A stretch of 64,000 nucleotides of DNA from Haloarcula marina (GCF_024218775.1 NZ_CP100404.1:1550001-1614000); one strand, 5' to 3'; shown: positions 25,221 to 34,168, numbered from the stretch's first letter. A program made the numbers and translations. Notes: a model not told the origin generated them from the sequence alone.

Positions 25221-25844
25221 TCACGCGGCCGGGGTCGCCCGCTCGCCGACCAGATGCCACCGCGCTGTCCAGAGCACCCAGGCGCTGAACAGCAACGCCC
25301 CCAGCATCTCGGGGACGGCGAGGCCGCCACGGGACAGTCCGCCGCCAGAGAGCCACCACCACCAGACGCCGACGTGGAGGCCGACGAGCGCGACGGTTCC
25401 GGCCGCTCGGCGTCGCGCACCGGCGAGCGCGTTCCCGACACCGTACGTCGTCATCGCCGCCATCGTCCCCAGATACAGCGTCATCGCCGACGGGGCGTGT
25501 AGCGCCTTCGGGTACGGGAACACGCCGACCCCCGCCATCCCGAGGAGTGCGACGCCGAACAGCGGGACCGCCAGTTTCTCGACGACGTTGCGACTCCGAA
25601 CCCACAAAACGTAGCCGAACCCGAGGCCCACGACGCCGCCGACGACGAGGCCGCCGTCGAACAGCAGGGTGGTCACCGGCGTCGCCACGGGGTCGCCGGA
25701 ATAGCCGAGGTTCGACAGCGCGTGGGTCGTCCACGAAAAGGACGGTGAGGCGAGCGTCGCCAGGAGTATCGCCGCGTTGGTCAGCGCTACCGAGACGACG
25801 CCGCTCCACCCGCTCACCCGCTCGTACTCGTTCACGATATACAA
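25221..25844 (-). CDS. DUF998 family membrane protein
   Basis: A 207-residue protein with six membrane segments and the DUF998 pattern HALSNLGYSG near the first loop and GVFPYPKALHAPSAM in the middle. Proteins of this family are unassigned integral membrane proteins. It is 52 bases upstream of the ABC transporter genes on the same strand, so read-through is possible. A run of Trp residues (GVWWWWLSGGG) in the fifth segment is unusual. Confidence 0.82.
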   Translation of the reverse strand: MYIVNEYERVSGWSGVVSVALTNAAILLATLASPSFSWTTHALSNLGYSGDPVATPVTTLLFDGGLVVGGVVGLGFGYVLWVRSRNVVEKLAVPLFGVALLGMAGVGVFPYPKALHAPSAMTLYLGTMAAMTTYGVGNALAGARRRAAGTVALVGLHVGVWWWWLSGGGLSRGGLAVPEMLGALLFSAWVLWTARWHLVGERATPAA

Positions 25845-25883
25845 CTAGCCACGCCTGGTGAGTTGTAAAGTTTCGGACCCACC

Positions 25884-26579
25884 TCAGTCGAGCCACACCG
25901 GTCGAGGCGGCGCGAGTCCCAGTTCCGCCTCGGGACTGTAGTGAACCAACGGCTCACCGAGCGGTTCGGGAAAGGACAGCACCGCGGCGAGCGCTTCGGT
26001 CACGTCGGCGTCGACGCCCGCCAGCGGCCACGGGTCGTGGCCGACGCTCCCGACGAGGCGGTCCCCCAGTGGCCCGGTCGCGTAGTACCGCTGGCGCTCG
26101 ACGAGAAAGGCCGCGAGCGAGTCCGGCGGCGCGGTGGTCGTCTCGCCGTCCGCGGGCGTGTACCGCAGGTCCAGCACTCGGCGTCCGTCCACGTCGAGGG
26201 TGCGACGGGTGCGAAACTCGCCCTCGTCACGGCGACGCGACAGCACGCCTTCCCGATAGGGTAGTCGGAGCGTCGGCCCGCCGACGGCACTCGTCAGCGG
26301 GTCCTCCGAGAACAGCGCGAGGAAGTAGACGCCCCGCTGGCCGTCGGGGCCGCGGACGTAGGTTCTGAAGTTGACGGCCTCGGCGGGTCGTCTCAGGTCG
26401 GCCCCGAACGTCTGGACGCCCCTGACGGTGTGGGCGACGGCGGTCAGCCACGCGTCGCCGTCGGCCGTCTCGACGGTCAGCCAGTCGGGGACCCGTTCCC
26501 TCAGCGCCGCGGCGTCGACCGGCCAGTGACAGAAGCACACGTCGGCGACCGTCACCGAGAGCGGACGGACGGAGTACAC
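25884..26579 (-). CDS. DUF2071 (YqjF-like) protein, copy 1
   Basis: The 231-residue protein belongs to DUF2071: CHWPVDAAALRERVPDWLTV at the start, NFRTYVRGPDGQRGVYFLAL in the middle and VHYSPEAELGL at the end. Function is unknown. No ATG fits, so I use a GTG at 26579 (reads YSVRPLSVTV). It is the second gene of a tandem pair; its paralogue lies 43 bases upstream. The two copies share layout but differ clearly in sequence, so the duplication is old. Confidence 0.78.
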   Translation of the reverse strand: MYSVRPLSVTVADVCFCHWPVDAAALRERVPDWLTVETADGDAWLTAVAHTVRGVQTFGADLRRPAEAVNFRTYVRGPDGQRGVYFLALFSEDPLTSAVGGPTLRLPYREGVLSRRRDEGEFRTRRTLDVDGRRVLDLRYTPADGETTTAPPDSLAAFLVERQRYYATGPLGDRLVGSVGHDPWPLAGVDADVTEALAAVLSFPEPLGEPLVHYSPEAELGLAPPRPVWLD

Positions 26580-26622
26580 GCCACCATATGCGGGCCCTGG
26601 CGAAATCAGTGTAGCGCCGCCG

Positions 26623-27309
26623 TCACAACCGCCGCAACCGCCCGGCCGTGACGGAGATGCCCGGACTGTAGTAGACGACTGGTTCTCCGTCCGGACGGTC
26701 GAAGCCGTTGGCCGCGAACAGGTCGTTCCGCCGAATCTCGACGGTTCCGTCCTGCAACGGCCACGGGTCGTGGTCGATGTCGGCGTAATAGATGCTCCCG
26801 TCGGCGTCGGCGACGTAGAAGCGGTAGCGCGAGACGAGGAAGGCTTCGAGTGACCCCGCTCGCGGGGGGTGTGTCTCGGCCCCGTCGACGGGGCCGTACG
26901 AGGCGTCGAAGTCCGCGTTCGGTGCGCGCCCGTCGGTCCGATGGCTCTGGAAACGCACGCCGTCGCCGTCCCGACTGAGGGCCATCGACGCGCGGTAGTA
27001 CGGCAACCCGAAGAACCGCCGGGCAATGGCGACGCTCAGCCGGTCGTCGGCGTCGAGGTTGTAGAAGTACACGCCCGGCGTCTCGCCGTCGGTGACGTAC
27101 GTCCGGAGGTTCAACTCACCGAACGACCGGCCGATGGGACTCGCGCGCGGACGGATGTCGCCCATCTCGAACGGGACGACGCCCAGCCAGGCCTGGCCGT
27201 CGTACGTGTGGACGGTGAGGCCCTCGGGGAGCGTCCGAGCGACGACCTTCGGGTCGACCGGCCAGTGGACGAACCCCACGTCTCGCCAGTCCATCCTGAG
27301 CAGGTCCAT
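26623..27309 (-). CDS. DUF2071 (YqjF-like) protein, copy 2
   Basis: A 228-residue DUF2071 protein: VHWPVDPKVVARTLPEGLTV, LNLRTYVTDGETPGVYFYNL and VVYYSPGISV correspond segment by segment to the downstream copy. The start at 27309 (MDLLRMDWRDVGF) has an ATG. This is the first gene of the pair and is divergent from the macro domain gene, with a 93-base gap. The role is unknown; nothing catalytic stands out. Confidence 0.85.
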   Translation of the reverse strand: MDLLRMDWRDVGFVHWPVDPKVVARTLPEGLTVHTYDGQAWLGVVPFEMGDIRPRASPIGRSFGELNLRTYVTDGETPGVYFYNLDADDRLSVAIARRFFGLPYYRASMALSRDGDGVRFQSHRTDGRAPNADFDASYGPVDGAETHPPRAGSLEAFLVSRYRFYVADADGSIYYADIDHDPWPLQDGTVEIRRNDLFAANGFDRPDGEPVVYYSPGISVTAGRLRRL

Positions 27310-27402
27310 ACCGACAGTTGGGGCCGGAGCGGTTTCGGACTGGCGTGACAGGGTGTGGCGCACGCCCGTAGTTCTTTGCGGCGGGCGGCCCCACCGTCGG
27401 AC

Positions 27403-27903
27403 ATGGAGTTCGAGGTCATCCACGGAAACATCGCCGAACAGTCCGCGGACGCGCTCGTCAACGCCGCGAACACGAGTCTCAGGATGGGGTCGGGCGTCGC
27501 TGGCGCGCTCAAACGCGCGGCCGGGGCCGGACTGAACGACGAGGCGGTCGCGAAGGGCCCGGTGGACCTCGGCGGGGTCGCCACCACCGACGCCTACGCC
27601 CTCGACGCCGAGTACGTCGTCCACGCCGCCGCGATGCCGCCCGGCGGCCGGTCGACGGCCGACAGCATCCGCGACGCGACCCGGAACGCGCTGGCAGAGG
27701 CCGACCAACTCGGCTGTGAGTCGGTCGTCCTCCCGGCCATCGGATGCGGTATCGCGGGGTTCGACTTCGAGGACGGCGTCCGCCTCATCTGCGAGGAGAT
27801 AGCGGCGTTCGACCCGGAATCACTCGCCGACGTTCGCCTAATCGCCTACGACGACGGCGAGTTCGAGACGATGCAACGGGTGGCCGCGGAGGTACGGGCG
27901 TGA
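27403..27903 (+). CDS. macro domain protein (ADP-ribose/ADP-ribosyl hydrolase type)
   Basis: Macro domains bind ADP-ribose and many remove it from proteins or O-acetyl-ADP-ribose. The 166-residue single-domain protein has the first loop GNIAEQSADALVNAANTSL, the glycine-rich GSGVAGALKRAAG and the second loop PAIGCGIAGFDF. The catalytic-style Asn in NAANT and the glycine loops are intact. ATG at 27403 (MEFEVIHGN) is preferred over one 48 bases upstream. Coupled by a GTGA overlap to a zinc ribbon protein. Confidence 0.92.
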   Translation: MEFEVIHGNIAEQSADALVNAANTSLRMGSGVAGALKRAAGAGLNDEAVAKGPVDLGGVATTDAYALDAEYVVHAAAMPPGGRSTADSIRDATRNALAEADQLGCESVVLPAIGCGIAGFDFEDGVRLICEEIAAFDPESLADVRLIAYDDGEFETMQRVAAEVRA

Positions 27904-28190
27904 GCGAGGACTCGACTGACAGTGCGGTCGACGAGCGTGCGCAAACGGCCGAGGACGGAGCGACGGCCGACGCGCCGGTCATCTGCCCCGTGTGTGGGAC
28001 GGACTTCGAATCCGTATCCCTCCACGACGAGGGCGTGATGGTCAACCTGCTCGACAACGAGCGGTTCCAGCGCGTCTGCTTCGAGCCAGTTCGCGACGAC
28101 GAGGGAACGCCGCTCCTCCGATTCTTCCACCACACGCACGACCAAGCGGGTACGGCCCCGCCGGGGAGCGCGGGCGGTCGGATTCCGTAG
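27900..28190 (+). CDS. small zinc-ribbon-like protein coupled to the macro domain gene
   Basis: A 96-residue protein with a disordered acidic N-terminus (1-30), one CxxC knuckle in CPVCGTDFESVSLHDEG, and a conserved FHHTHDQAG near the end. His residues there could complete a metal site. It starts with GTG inside the last codons of the macro domain gene (4-base overlap), so they are co-translated. Family not recognised. Confidence 0.72.
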   Translation: MSEDSTDSAVDERAQTAEDGATADAPVICPVCGTDFESVSLHDEGVMVNLLDNERFQRVCFEPVRDDEGTPLLRFFHHTHDQAGTAPPGSAGGRIP

Positions 28191-28261
28191 CGACGAACCG
28201 TCTCTCGGGCCGATTCGCCTTCGAACTCCGTCTGCCCCAGCGGCGTATCGACCGTCACCAC

Positions 28262-28690
28262 TCACGCCGCCGATTCGAGCAGTTCCGTGATAGCGAGTGA
28301 GGTGTCTTCGAACGCCGCTGCGTCCATCGTGTCGGTGGTCAGGATGACACCCGCCTGGTCGGCGAGTATCCGAACGACGAAGCCGTCGCCGTGGACCCTG
28401 ATGGTGAACTCGTAGGGGCCGATACTCTCCGGTTCGCGAGGCACGGAGAGCGCCGTGCGGACGGGCGCCTCTGTGAACCCGACGCGTTCGAACTCCACGA
28501 GGCGTGCTTTCGCCTCCAGTGCCCGCTGCTGGGACTCGTAGAGGTCCGTCCTGACGTACAGGAGGTCCATCTCGGACGGTGTGAAGTAGATGACGCTCCG
28601 CAGCATGTCTCCGATGTTGGTGCGGGCGGTGTCCACCAACTCGTCGGCGAAAGGGGCCTCTATGTCCGTTCTGAACGGTACGTCGTACAT
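28262..28690 (-). CDS. conserved haloarchaeal protein of unknown function
   Basis: A 142-residue soluble protein. It reads as an N-terminal helical half (DTARTNIGDMLRSVIYFTPS) and a C-terminal beta-rich half (YEFTIRVHGDGFVVRILA). Residues SEMDLLYVRTDLYE form the most conserved-looking core. I recall similar short haloarchaeal proteins as DUF7522-like, but this is tentative. It stands alone, 81 bases from the next gene. AT-rich DNA at 28715-28760 looks like its promoter or a terminator of its neighbour. Confidence 0.72.
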   Translation of the reverse strand: MYDVPFRTDIEAPFADELVDTARTNIGDMLRSVIYFTPSEMDLLYVRTDLYESQQRALEAKARLVEFERVGFTEAPVRTALSVPREPESIGPYEFTIRVHGDGFVVRILADQAGVILTTDTMDAAAFEDTSLAITELLESAA

Positions 28691-28771
28691 GACAGAGAGA
28701 CGGGGGCAGATATATTAGCAGTTGTGCAATTTTCAGAGGAAAAATAAAAATTCAGGGCAGAAAACGGTCCG

Positions 28772-29749
28772 TTATTCGTGGCCCGAGACGCGAACCGGTT
28801 CGTACGGCTCTTCCACCCACTCGACGTCGCTCTCGGCGAGGTCGATGTCCAGCGCCGCGACGGCCTGCTCTAGGTGTTCGACGCTGGTCGTCCCGACGAT
28901 TGGGGCGTCGACGCGGTCCTTGTGTAGGAGCCACGCCAACGCGATTTGGGCCATCGTGGCGTCGTACTCGTCGGCCAACTCCTGGACGCGCTCGTTCACC
29001 GTTCGACCGCCGCCCTCGAAGTACGGGTGTTCGCGGGCGTAGTCGTCGGACTGGCCGCGCGTGGTGGCCTCGAACTCTTCGTGCGGTCGCGTGAGGTACC
29101 CACGCGCCAGCGGACTCCACGGGATGACGCCGACGTTCTCGCGCTCACAGAAGGGGAGCATCTCCCGCTCTTCCTCCCGGTAGAGGAGGTTGTAGTGGTT
29201 CTGCATCGTGGCGAACCGTTCGAGGTCCTCCTCGTCGCTCACTTGCTGAGCGTGGGCGAACTGGTGGGCCCACATCGAGGACGCGCCGACGTAGCGCGCC
29301 TGTCCGCGGCGGACGGCGTCGTCGAGCGCCCGCATCGTCTGTTCGATGGGGGTGTCGTAGTCCCAGCGGTGAATCTGGTAGAGGTCGACGGTGTCCATCC
29401 CCAGTCGGTCCAGCGAGTTCGATAGCTCCTGTTCGAGCGCCTTCCGCGAGAGGCCGCCGGAGTTGGGATTCGTCTCGTCCATCTGGAAGAACCCCTTCGT
29501 GGCGACGACCTGCGAATCGCGGTCGTAGCCCGAGAGGACGTTTCCGAGCACCCGTTCGGACTCGCCGAGCGAGTACATGTTGGCCGTGTCGAAGAAGTTG
29601 ATACCGAGGTCGATTGCGCGCTCGATTATCTCGTGGCTCTTCTTTTCGTCTAACACCCAGTCCCGCCAGTCGGAGGTTCCAAAGCTCATACAACCCAGAC
29701 AGAGGCGGCTGACCTCGACGCCGGTATCTCCGAGTGTCGTGTACTCCAT
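28772..29749 (-). CDS. aldo/keto reductase
   Basis: The 325-residue protein is an NADPH-dependent aldo/keto reductase with the (beta/alpha)8 fold. The catalytic tetrad is visible as Asp and Tyr in FFDTANMYSLGES, Lys in QVVATKGF and His in YQIHRWD. The C-terminal cofactor loop is PIVGTTSVEHLEQ. Closest in style to the YhdN/YajO-type reductases for small aldehydes. It is monocistronic. Confidence 0.93.
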   Translation of the reverse strand: MEYTTLGDTGVEVSRLCLGCMSFGTSDWRDWVLDEKKSHEIIERAIDLGINFFDTANMYSLGESERVLGNVLSGYDRDSQVVATKGFFQMDETNPNSGGLSRKALEQELSNSLDRLGMDTVDLYQIHRWDYDTPIEQTMRALDDAVRRGQARYVGASSMWAHQFAHAQQVSDEEDLERFATMQNHYNLLYREEEREMLPFCERENVGVIPWSPLARGYLTRPHEEFEATTRGQSDDYAREHPYFEGGGRTVNERVQELADEYDATMAQIALAWLLHKDRVDAPIVGTTSVEHLEQAVAALDIDLAESDVEWVEEPYEPVRVSGHE

Positions 29750-29790
29750 ATCGGAGTGGCGGCCGCCGCGGTGAAAAAGCTATACCGCCA

Positions 29791-30885
29791 TCAGAGCGCG
29801 GCGGCGTCGACGCGGGCGACGTACCGACGCGCCACCGCGTAGCCGAAGACGGCGAGGCCGACGGCCCCGGCGACGTGCGCATAGGTCACGAGCGTCGGGC
29901 TATCGACGGCGAGTTTCGCCACCGTCGTCGCCGGGTGTTCCGGCAGGGCGACGGCCGCGCCGAAGACGACGAGCGTGAGCACGGAGTACAGCAGTTGCGC
30001 GGGCCGTCGCTTCCGCATCCCGACGCCGAGGACGACGCCGATAGTCACGACCAGCGCCGAGGCGGCGGTGATGAACACCAGAAGTGGGACGACGTTCGCA
30101 ACCCGGATGCCGTTCAGCGACAGCAGGGCGACCCACAGGAGCGACTGGGCGGGTGCCAACACCACCATCCCGAGCGCCTTCCCGTCGACGATGTCCAGCA
30201 GCGACACCGGCGCGACCCGAAGCAGTTCCAGCGTCCCCCGCTCTATCTCCTCGGTGATGGTGTCGACGGCGACGGACCCGCTGATGAACGCCGGGAGAAA
30301 CAGGAGGAGGGGAATCAACACGGTGTAGGTGAACCCGAAGTACGGACTCGCCGCGGCCTCCGGCGGGAGGGGAACCGGTAACCGGTCGAGCGACCCGATT
30401 CGCCGGGTCCGCTCCTGTCGTTCCAGCGTGTTCAGCACCCGCCGCACCTCGACGACGATGAGCGTCGACCGCACGCTCCCCTCGGGGATGCGCGCGGTCA
30501 CCGCTATCCGATTGCCGTCACCCGCGTTCGAGTCGGTGTACCTGCCGTTCAACACCGCGTCGACCCGTCCCTCTTGGAAGGCGAGGATGGCGGCGTCCGG
30601 ATTCCGATAGACGACGGCGTTGGCCCCTTCGTGTTCGCTCGCGGCGCGGAGCAGTTCGTCTCGGGCGTCGCCGGTAACGGCCATTTCAACCTCCCCGGTC
30701 GAGACGGAACTCGGGTCGTACAGCGACGTGAGGCCGACGACGAGGAACGACGAGAACCCCGCCACGAACAACTGGATGAGCAGGGCGAGGACGATGGTCT
30801 TCTCGCGGGAGAGCGAGGCCACGTCCCGTCGGGCGATGACCAGTCGCGGGTCCCGGTACCACGGCCGAGAATCGCCTTCAGGCAA
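29791..30885 (-). CDS. ABC-2 type transporter permease (NatB-like)
   Basis: The 364-residue protein has an N-terminal membrane segment (about 30-52), a large extracellular loop (55-185), then five to six membrane segments. This is the ABC-2 layout of NatB-type exporters. Motif-like ITEEIERGTLELL, seen in many ABC-2 permeases, is at about 212-224. It starts with TTG (30885), overlapping the stop of the upstream permease/protease gene by 8 bases. Third gene of a three-gene operon reading from 33664. Confidence 0.85.
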   Translation of the reverse strand: MPEGDSRPWYRDPRLVIARRDVASLSREKTIVLALLIQLFVAGFSSFLVVGLTSLYDPSSVSTGEVEMAVTGDARDELLRAASEHEGANAVVYRNPDAAILAFQEGRVDAVLNGRYTDSNAGDGNRIAVTARIPEGSVRSTLIVVEVRRVLNTLERQERTRRIGSLDRLPVPLPPEAAASPYFGFTYTVLIPLLLFLPAFISGSVAVDTITEEIERGTLELLRVAPVSLLDIVDGKALGMVVLAPAQSLLWVALLSLNGIRVANVVPLLVFITAASALVVTIGVVLGVGMRKRRPAQLLYSVLTLVVFGAAVALPEHPATTVAKLAVDSPTLVTYAHVAGAVGLAVFGYAVARRYVARVDAAAL

Positions 30886-32761
30886 GGGAACTCACCACCG
30901 TCAGATTGTAGGCGAAGTGAACGACGACGGCGACCCCCACGGCCGCCGCGTAGGCGCTCCGACCGCGTTGTGCACCCACCGACGAGATGGCGGCCGTCAC
31001 CGAGTGCAAGGCGAGGGGCGCGAACAGGAACAGCAGCGCCACGACCCACAGCGGAACCCCGGCGGGCGGCGTCGCCCCCTGCAAGGCGGCGTTCCCGATG
31101 GGCAGGCTCTCCAGGTCGGAGAGTCGCGCGATGAGCAGGCCCTTCTCGGCGACGAAGAAGCCGAGGCCCGAGAGCGCGCCGAGGCCGAGTGCCGACCGCA
31201 CGGTTCGCTCGTAGCGGGCGTGGGCGTACCCGGCGTAGATGTGCAGGCTCTTCGCGAGTTCTTCGACCAGCGCGACGACGACGAGGATGAGGACGATGCC
31301 CAGCGACTGGTTCGTCCCGAAGACGTTCAGCGAGACGGAGTCTAAGACGAACAGGAACGCGATGGCCGCCAGTTCCGCGACGACGACGAACGGGAGCAGG
31401 ACGGCGCTCATCTTCGCCGCGCTCTTCCTGGACTTGATGCGGCCCGCCAGCGCGTCCAGCACCTTCAGCGGAATCGACCGCTGGGTGAACATGTCCTCCT
31501 CGCGGTAGAGGCCCGCGCCGAGGCCGAACAACACGAGCGCCGTCACCAGCGGCGGCACCGTCGAGAACGCGAACTCCGAGAGCGTGACCGCCTGCCCGGT
31601 GAGGTCCATGACGACCAGCGTCAGCGGCGAGATGAGCGCGATGGGCGTCACGTCGGTGAAGATTGCCGGGACGAACGCGTAGGAGGTCAGCGAGACGGTG
31701 ATGGTGACGGTGACGAAGGTGAGTTCCTTGAACGAGCGGGCGAACATCGCGCCGCAGAACGTCGCCGACAGGAACAGCAGCGCGATGGGAAGAATCGCCA
31801 GCACCGCGATGGCACTGCCGCTGGGCGCGATGCCCGAAAAGCGGAGCGCCGCGGTGATGGCCGCCGCGACGCCGAGCGCCCCGGCGAAGTACGGCAGCGT
31901 CTTGCCCGCGATGATGTCGCCCCGTGAGGCGGGCGTCACGAGCAGTAACTCCCCGCGGCGATTCAACCGTTCGGAGAGCATCGAGGACCCGTACGCCTGA
32001 ATCACGAAGTTCATCGGGACGATGTAGAGGAAGGCGAGGACGAGCGACTCGAAGGGGAACGGCGGCGAGATGTCCGAGGGCGTGCCGCCGCGCACGTCGC
32101 CGGTCAACTGCGCGCCGATGTTCCCGAGGTTCGCGCCACCCCCTCCGGCCGCACCGTCTCCGGTCCCGCCGCCAGCGGTGCCACCCGCGGTCCCGTCACT
32201 GCCCCCGCCAGCGGTCCCGTCACCGCCCGCCGCGCCGCCGTCCGTGGTTTCGGTCCCGTCGGTGCCATCGCTCACGGCGGTGTCGGTCCGCGTATCGAGC
32301 GGACTCGGCCCGTCCTGTGCCCGATAGACGAGCGTCACCGTGACCGGGAACGCGGCCGTCTGATTGTCGTCGCGGGCGAGTGTCCGGTCGTTGTAGCGCT
32401 CGGTGGTGTCGCGAAACTCGGTCAGCGCCGCCGCTTGCTTCGACGTTCGAGGGACCGTCTGGAGCGTCGTGCCGACGAACACGAGTTCCTGGTCCCCGCG
32501 AGCGGCCGCGGTTCTATCCGGCGATTGCACGCGGAACGACCCGTCCTCCGCGGCCACGTCGTAGTAGGGACTCGACTGCTCGACGCCGATGCGGTAGATG
32601 CCCGCGTCGAGGCCGGGACTCGCCCCGGCGACGGCGACGCCCGCGACGCCGCCCATCGCGACGATGGCGACGGCCATGATGGCGATGGTCCGCCGGTCGA
32701 CGCCGCCCGCGTTCTTCGTCACCTCCCACTTCGCGACCCGGAGCAGTTTGTCCTGACGCAT
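30878..32761 (-). CDS. ABC-2 permease fused to a PrsW-like intramembrane protease
   Basis: A 627-residue membrane protein in two parts. Residues 1-430 are an ABC-2 permease: an N-terminal membrane segment, an extracellular loop with a Gly/Ala/Thr-rich linker (about 165-220), and six membrane segments including ERLNRRGELLLVTPASRGD. Residues 440-627 carry a PrsW/CPBP-like glutamyl membrane protease: EELAK (EExxK) near 500, FFVAE (FxxxE) near 535, and His residues in HSVTAA (about 585) and HFAYN (about 615). It follows the ATPase with no gap and overlaps the second permease. It may export and process or degrade membrane substrates; the substrate is unknown. Confidence 0.83.
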   Translation of the reverse strand: MRQDKLLRVAKWEVTKNAGGVDRRTIAIMAVAIVAMGGVAGVAVAGASPGLDAGIYRIGVEQSSPYYDVAAEDGSFRVQSPDRTAAARGDQELVFVGTTLQTVPRTSKQAAALTEFRDTTERYNDRTLARDDNQTAAFPVTVTLVYRAQDGPSPLDTRTDTAVSDGTDGTETTDGGAAGGDGTAGGGSDGTAGGTAGGGTGDGAAGGGGANLGNIGAQLTGDVRGGTPSDISPPFPFESLVLAFLYIVPMNFVIQAYGSSMLSERLNRRGELLLVTPASRGDIIAGKTLPYFAGALGVAAAITAALRFSGIAPSGSAIAVLAILPIALLFLSATFCGAMFARSFKELTFVTVTITVSLTSYAFVPAIFTDVTPIALISPLTLVVMDLTGQAVTLSEFAFSTVPPLVTALVLFGLGAGLYREEDMFTQRSIPLKVLDALAGRIKSRKSAAKMSAVLLPFVVVAELAAIAFLFVLDSVSLNVFGTNQSLGIVLILVVVALVEELAKSLHIYAGYAHARYERTVRSALGLGALSGLGFFVAEKGLLIARLSDLESLPIGNAALQGATPPAGVPLWVVALLFLFAPLALHSVTAAISSVGAQRGRSAYAAAVGVAVVVHFAYNLTVVSSLA

Positions 32762-33664
32762 CTACTCTGCGTCCTCCCCGACGTATCGGGTGCCGCGGGT
32801 GCCCGCTTCCGCGACATTGAGGAACACCTCTTCGAGGCTGGACTCCTCCGTGCGGATGTCGACGACTTCGCCGCCCGCGGACTCGGCGGCCGTCCGCGTC
32901 TCCTCGACGGCGTCCATGCTCTCGACGACGCGGCGGTAGTGGCCGTTCTCGTGGGCGGCCTCCGGCACGTCGACGGTGGTGTAGACGTGGTAGCGCGTCT
33001 GGCCGTACTCCTCTTGAAGCGCCGCGAGGTCGCCACGGGCGACGATTTGCCCCTCGTTCATGATGGCGACGCGGTCGCAGATGGACTCGACGTGAAAGAG
33101 GTTGTGCGCCGAGAAGACGATGGTCTTGCCTTCCGCCGCGAGTTGCTCGGTGAACTCGATGACGTAGTTCGTCGTCAGCGGGTCCAGTCCCGACGCCGGT
33201 TCGTCGTAGATGAGCACGTCGGGGTCGTTGATGAGCGAGCGCGCGATGGCCACCTTCCGCTTCATCCCCTTGGACATGTCGCCGAGTTTCCGGTCGCGGT
33301 GTTCCAACTCCAGTTCGTCCAGCGTCTCGTGCATCCGTCTCTCGGCCACGTCGCCGGGCACGTCGTAGAGGTCAGCGAAGAACTCCAAGTACGAGACGGG
33401 CGTCATCTCCTCGTACAGCGGCGACTCCTCGGGCAGGAAGCCGAGTCGCTGGCGCATCTCCGTCGTCTCCGTGTCCAGCCCCGCGATTTCGGCGTCCCCC
33501 GCGGTCGGTTCGAGGAGTCCGGCGAGCATTTTCAGCGTGGTCGTCTTCCCCGCGCCGTTCGGGCCGATGATGCCGAACACTTCCCCCCGGTCCACCGAGA
33601 ACGTACTGCCCTCTACGGCGACGAAATCGCCGTACTCCTTACGCAGGTCGCGGGCGTCAATCAT
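32762..33664 (-). CDS. ABC transporter ATP-binding protein (NatA-like)
   Basis: The 300-residue ATPase has Walker A (GPNGAGKTTT), a Q-loop (FLPEESPLYEEMT), signature MSKGMKRKVAIARSL, Walker B (VLIYDEPASGLDP) and the switch His (SAHNLFH). A C-terminal extension of about 80 residues is typical of NatA/CcmA-type exporters. First gene of the operon with two permeases. The gap to the divergent SRPBCC gene is 60 bases and holds both promoters. Confidence 0.94.
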   Translation of the reverse strand: MIDARDLRKEYGDFVAVEGSTFSVDRGEVFGIIGPNGAGKTTTLKMLAGLLEPTAGDAEIAGLDTETTEMRQRLGFLPEESPLYEEMTPVSYLEFFADLYDVPGDVAERRMHETLDELELEHRDRKLGDMSKGMKRKVAIARSLINDPDVLIYDEPASGLDPLTTNYVIEFTEQLAAEGKTIVFSAHNLFHVESICDRVAIMNEGQIVARGDLAALQEEYGQTRYHVYTTVDVPEAAHENGHYRRVVESMDAVEETRTAAESAGGEVVDIRTEESSLEEVFLNVAEAGTRGTRYVGEDAE

Positions 33665-33724
33665 CTGCGAACCGGTAGTTACCGAACCAACCTATACCTT
33701 GTCTCCGCCCTATCTCGTCTGATA

Positions 33725-34150
33725 ATGAGCCTCTCGCTCGGCGAAACGGACGTGTCGATAGGCGAGACGCCAGACGGGCGCCGCCTCCTCATTCGGCGGC
33801 GCGTCGACGCATCTGCCGACGCTGTCTGGGACGTGTTGACCGACACGGAGCGATGGCCCGACTGGGGTCCGTCGATTACCGCTGTCGACACCCCGACGCG
33901 CTACATCGCGGCCGGGACGACGGGTCGGGTAAAAACTGTCGCCGGACTCTGGGTCCCTTACGAGATTACGACCTGTGAGAATCACCGCTGGACGTGGTCC
34001 GTCGCGGGAATCCCCGCGACTGGGCACGTCGTCGAGTCCCGCCCCACCGGGTCCGTCGTCGGGTTCGAGATACCCCTCCTCGCGAGCGGCTACGCGCCCG
34101 TCTGTGCGAGGGCGTGTGGCCGCATCGCGGCGCTCGCGGACCGAGCGTAA
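33725..34150 (+). CDS. SRPBCC (START-like) family protein
   Basis: A 141-residue hydrophobic-pocket protein of the polyketide cyclase/SRPBCC fold. The family pattern is seen in RRRVDASADAVWDVLTDTER, WPDWGPSITAVD and HRWTWSVAGIPATGH. The C-terminal helix that closes the pocket is short (CGRIAALADRA) and may be trimmed compared with the usual 145-150 residues. Ligand unknown. Confidence 0.85.
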   Translation: MSLSLGETDVSIGETPDGRRLLIRRRVDASADAVWDVLTDTERWPDWGPSITAVDTPTRYIAAGTTGRVKTVAGLWVPYEITTCENHRWTWSVAGIPATGHVVESRPTGSVVGFEIPLLASGYAPVCARACGRIAALADRA

Positions 34151-34168
34151 TCTGCGTCGACCTGAGAA

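Noticed and set aside
32070-32330. Gly/Ala/Thr repeats inside the permease-protease gene as a possible repeat insertion
   Set aside because: They keep the reading frame and form a plausible disordered extracellular linker, common in haloarchaeal surface proteins.
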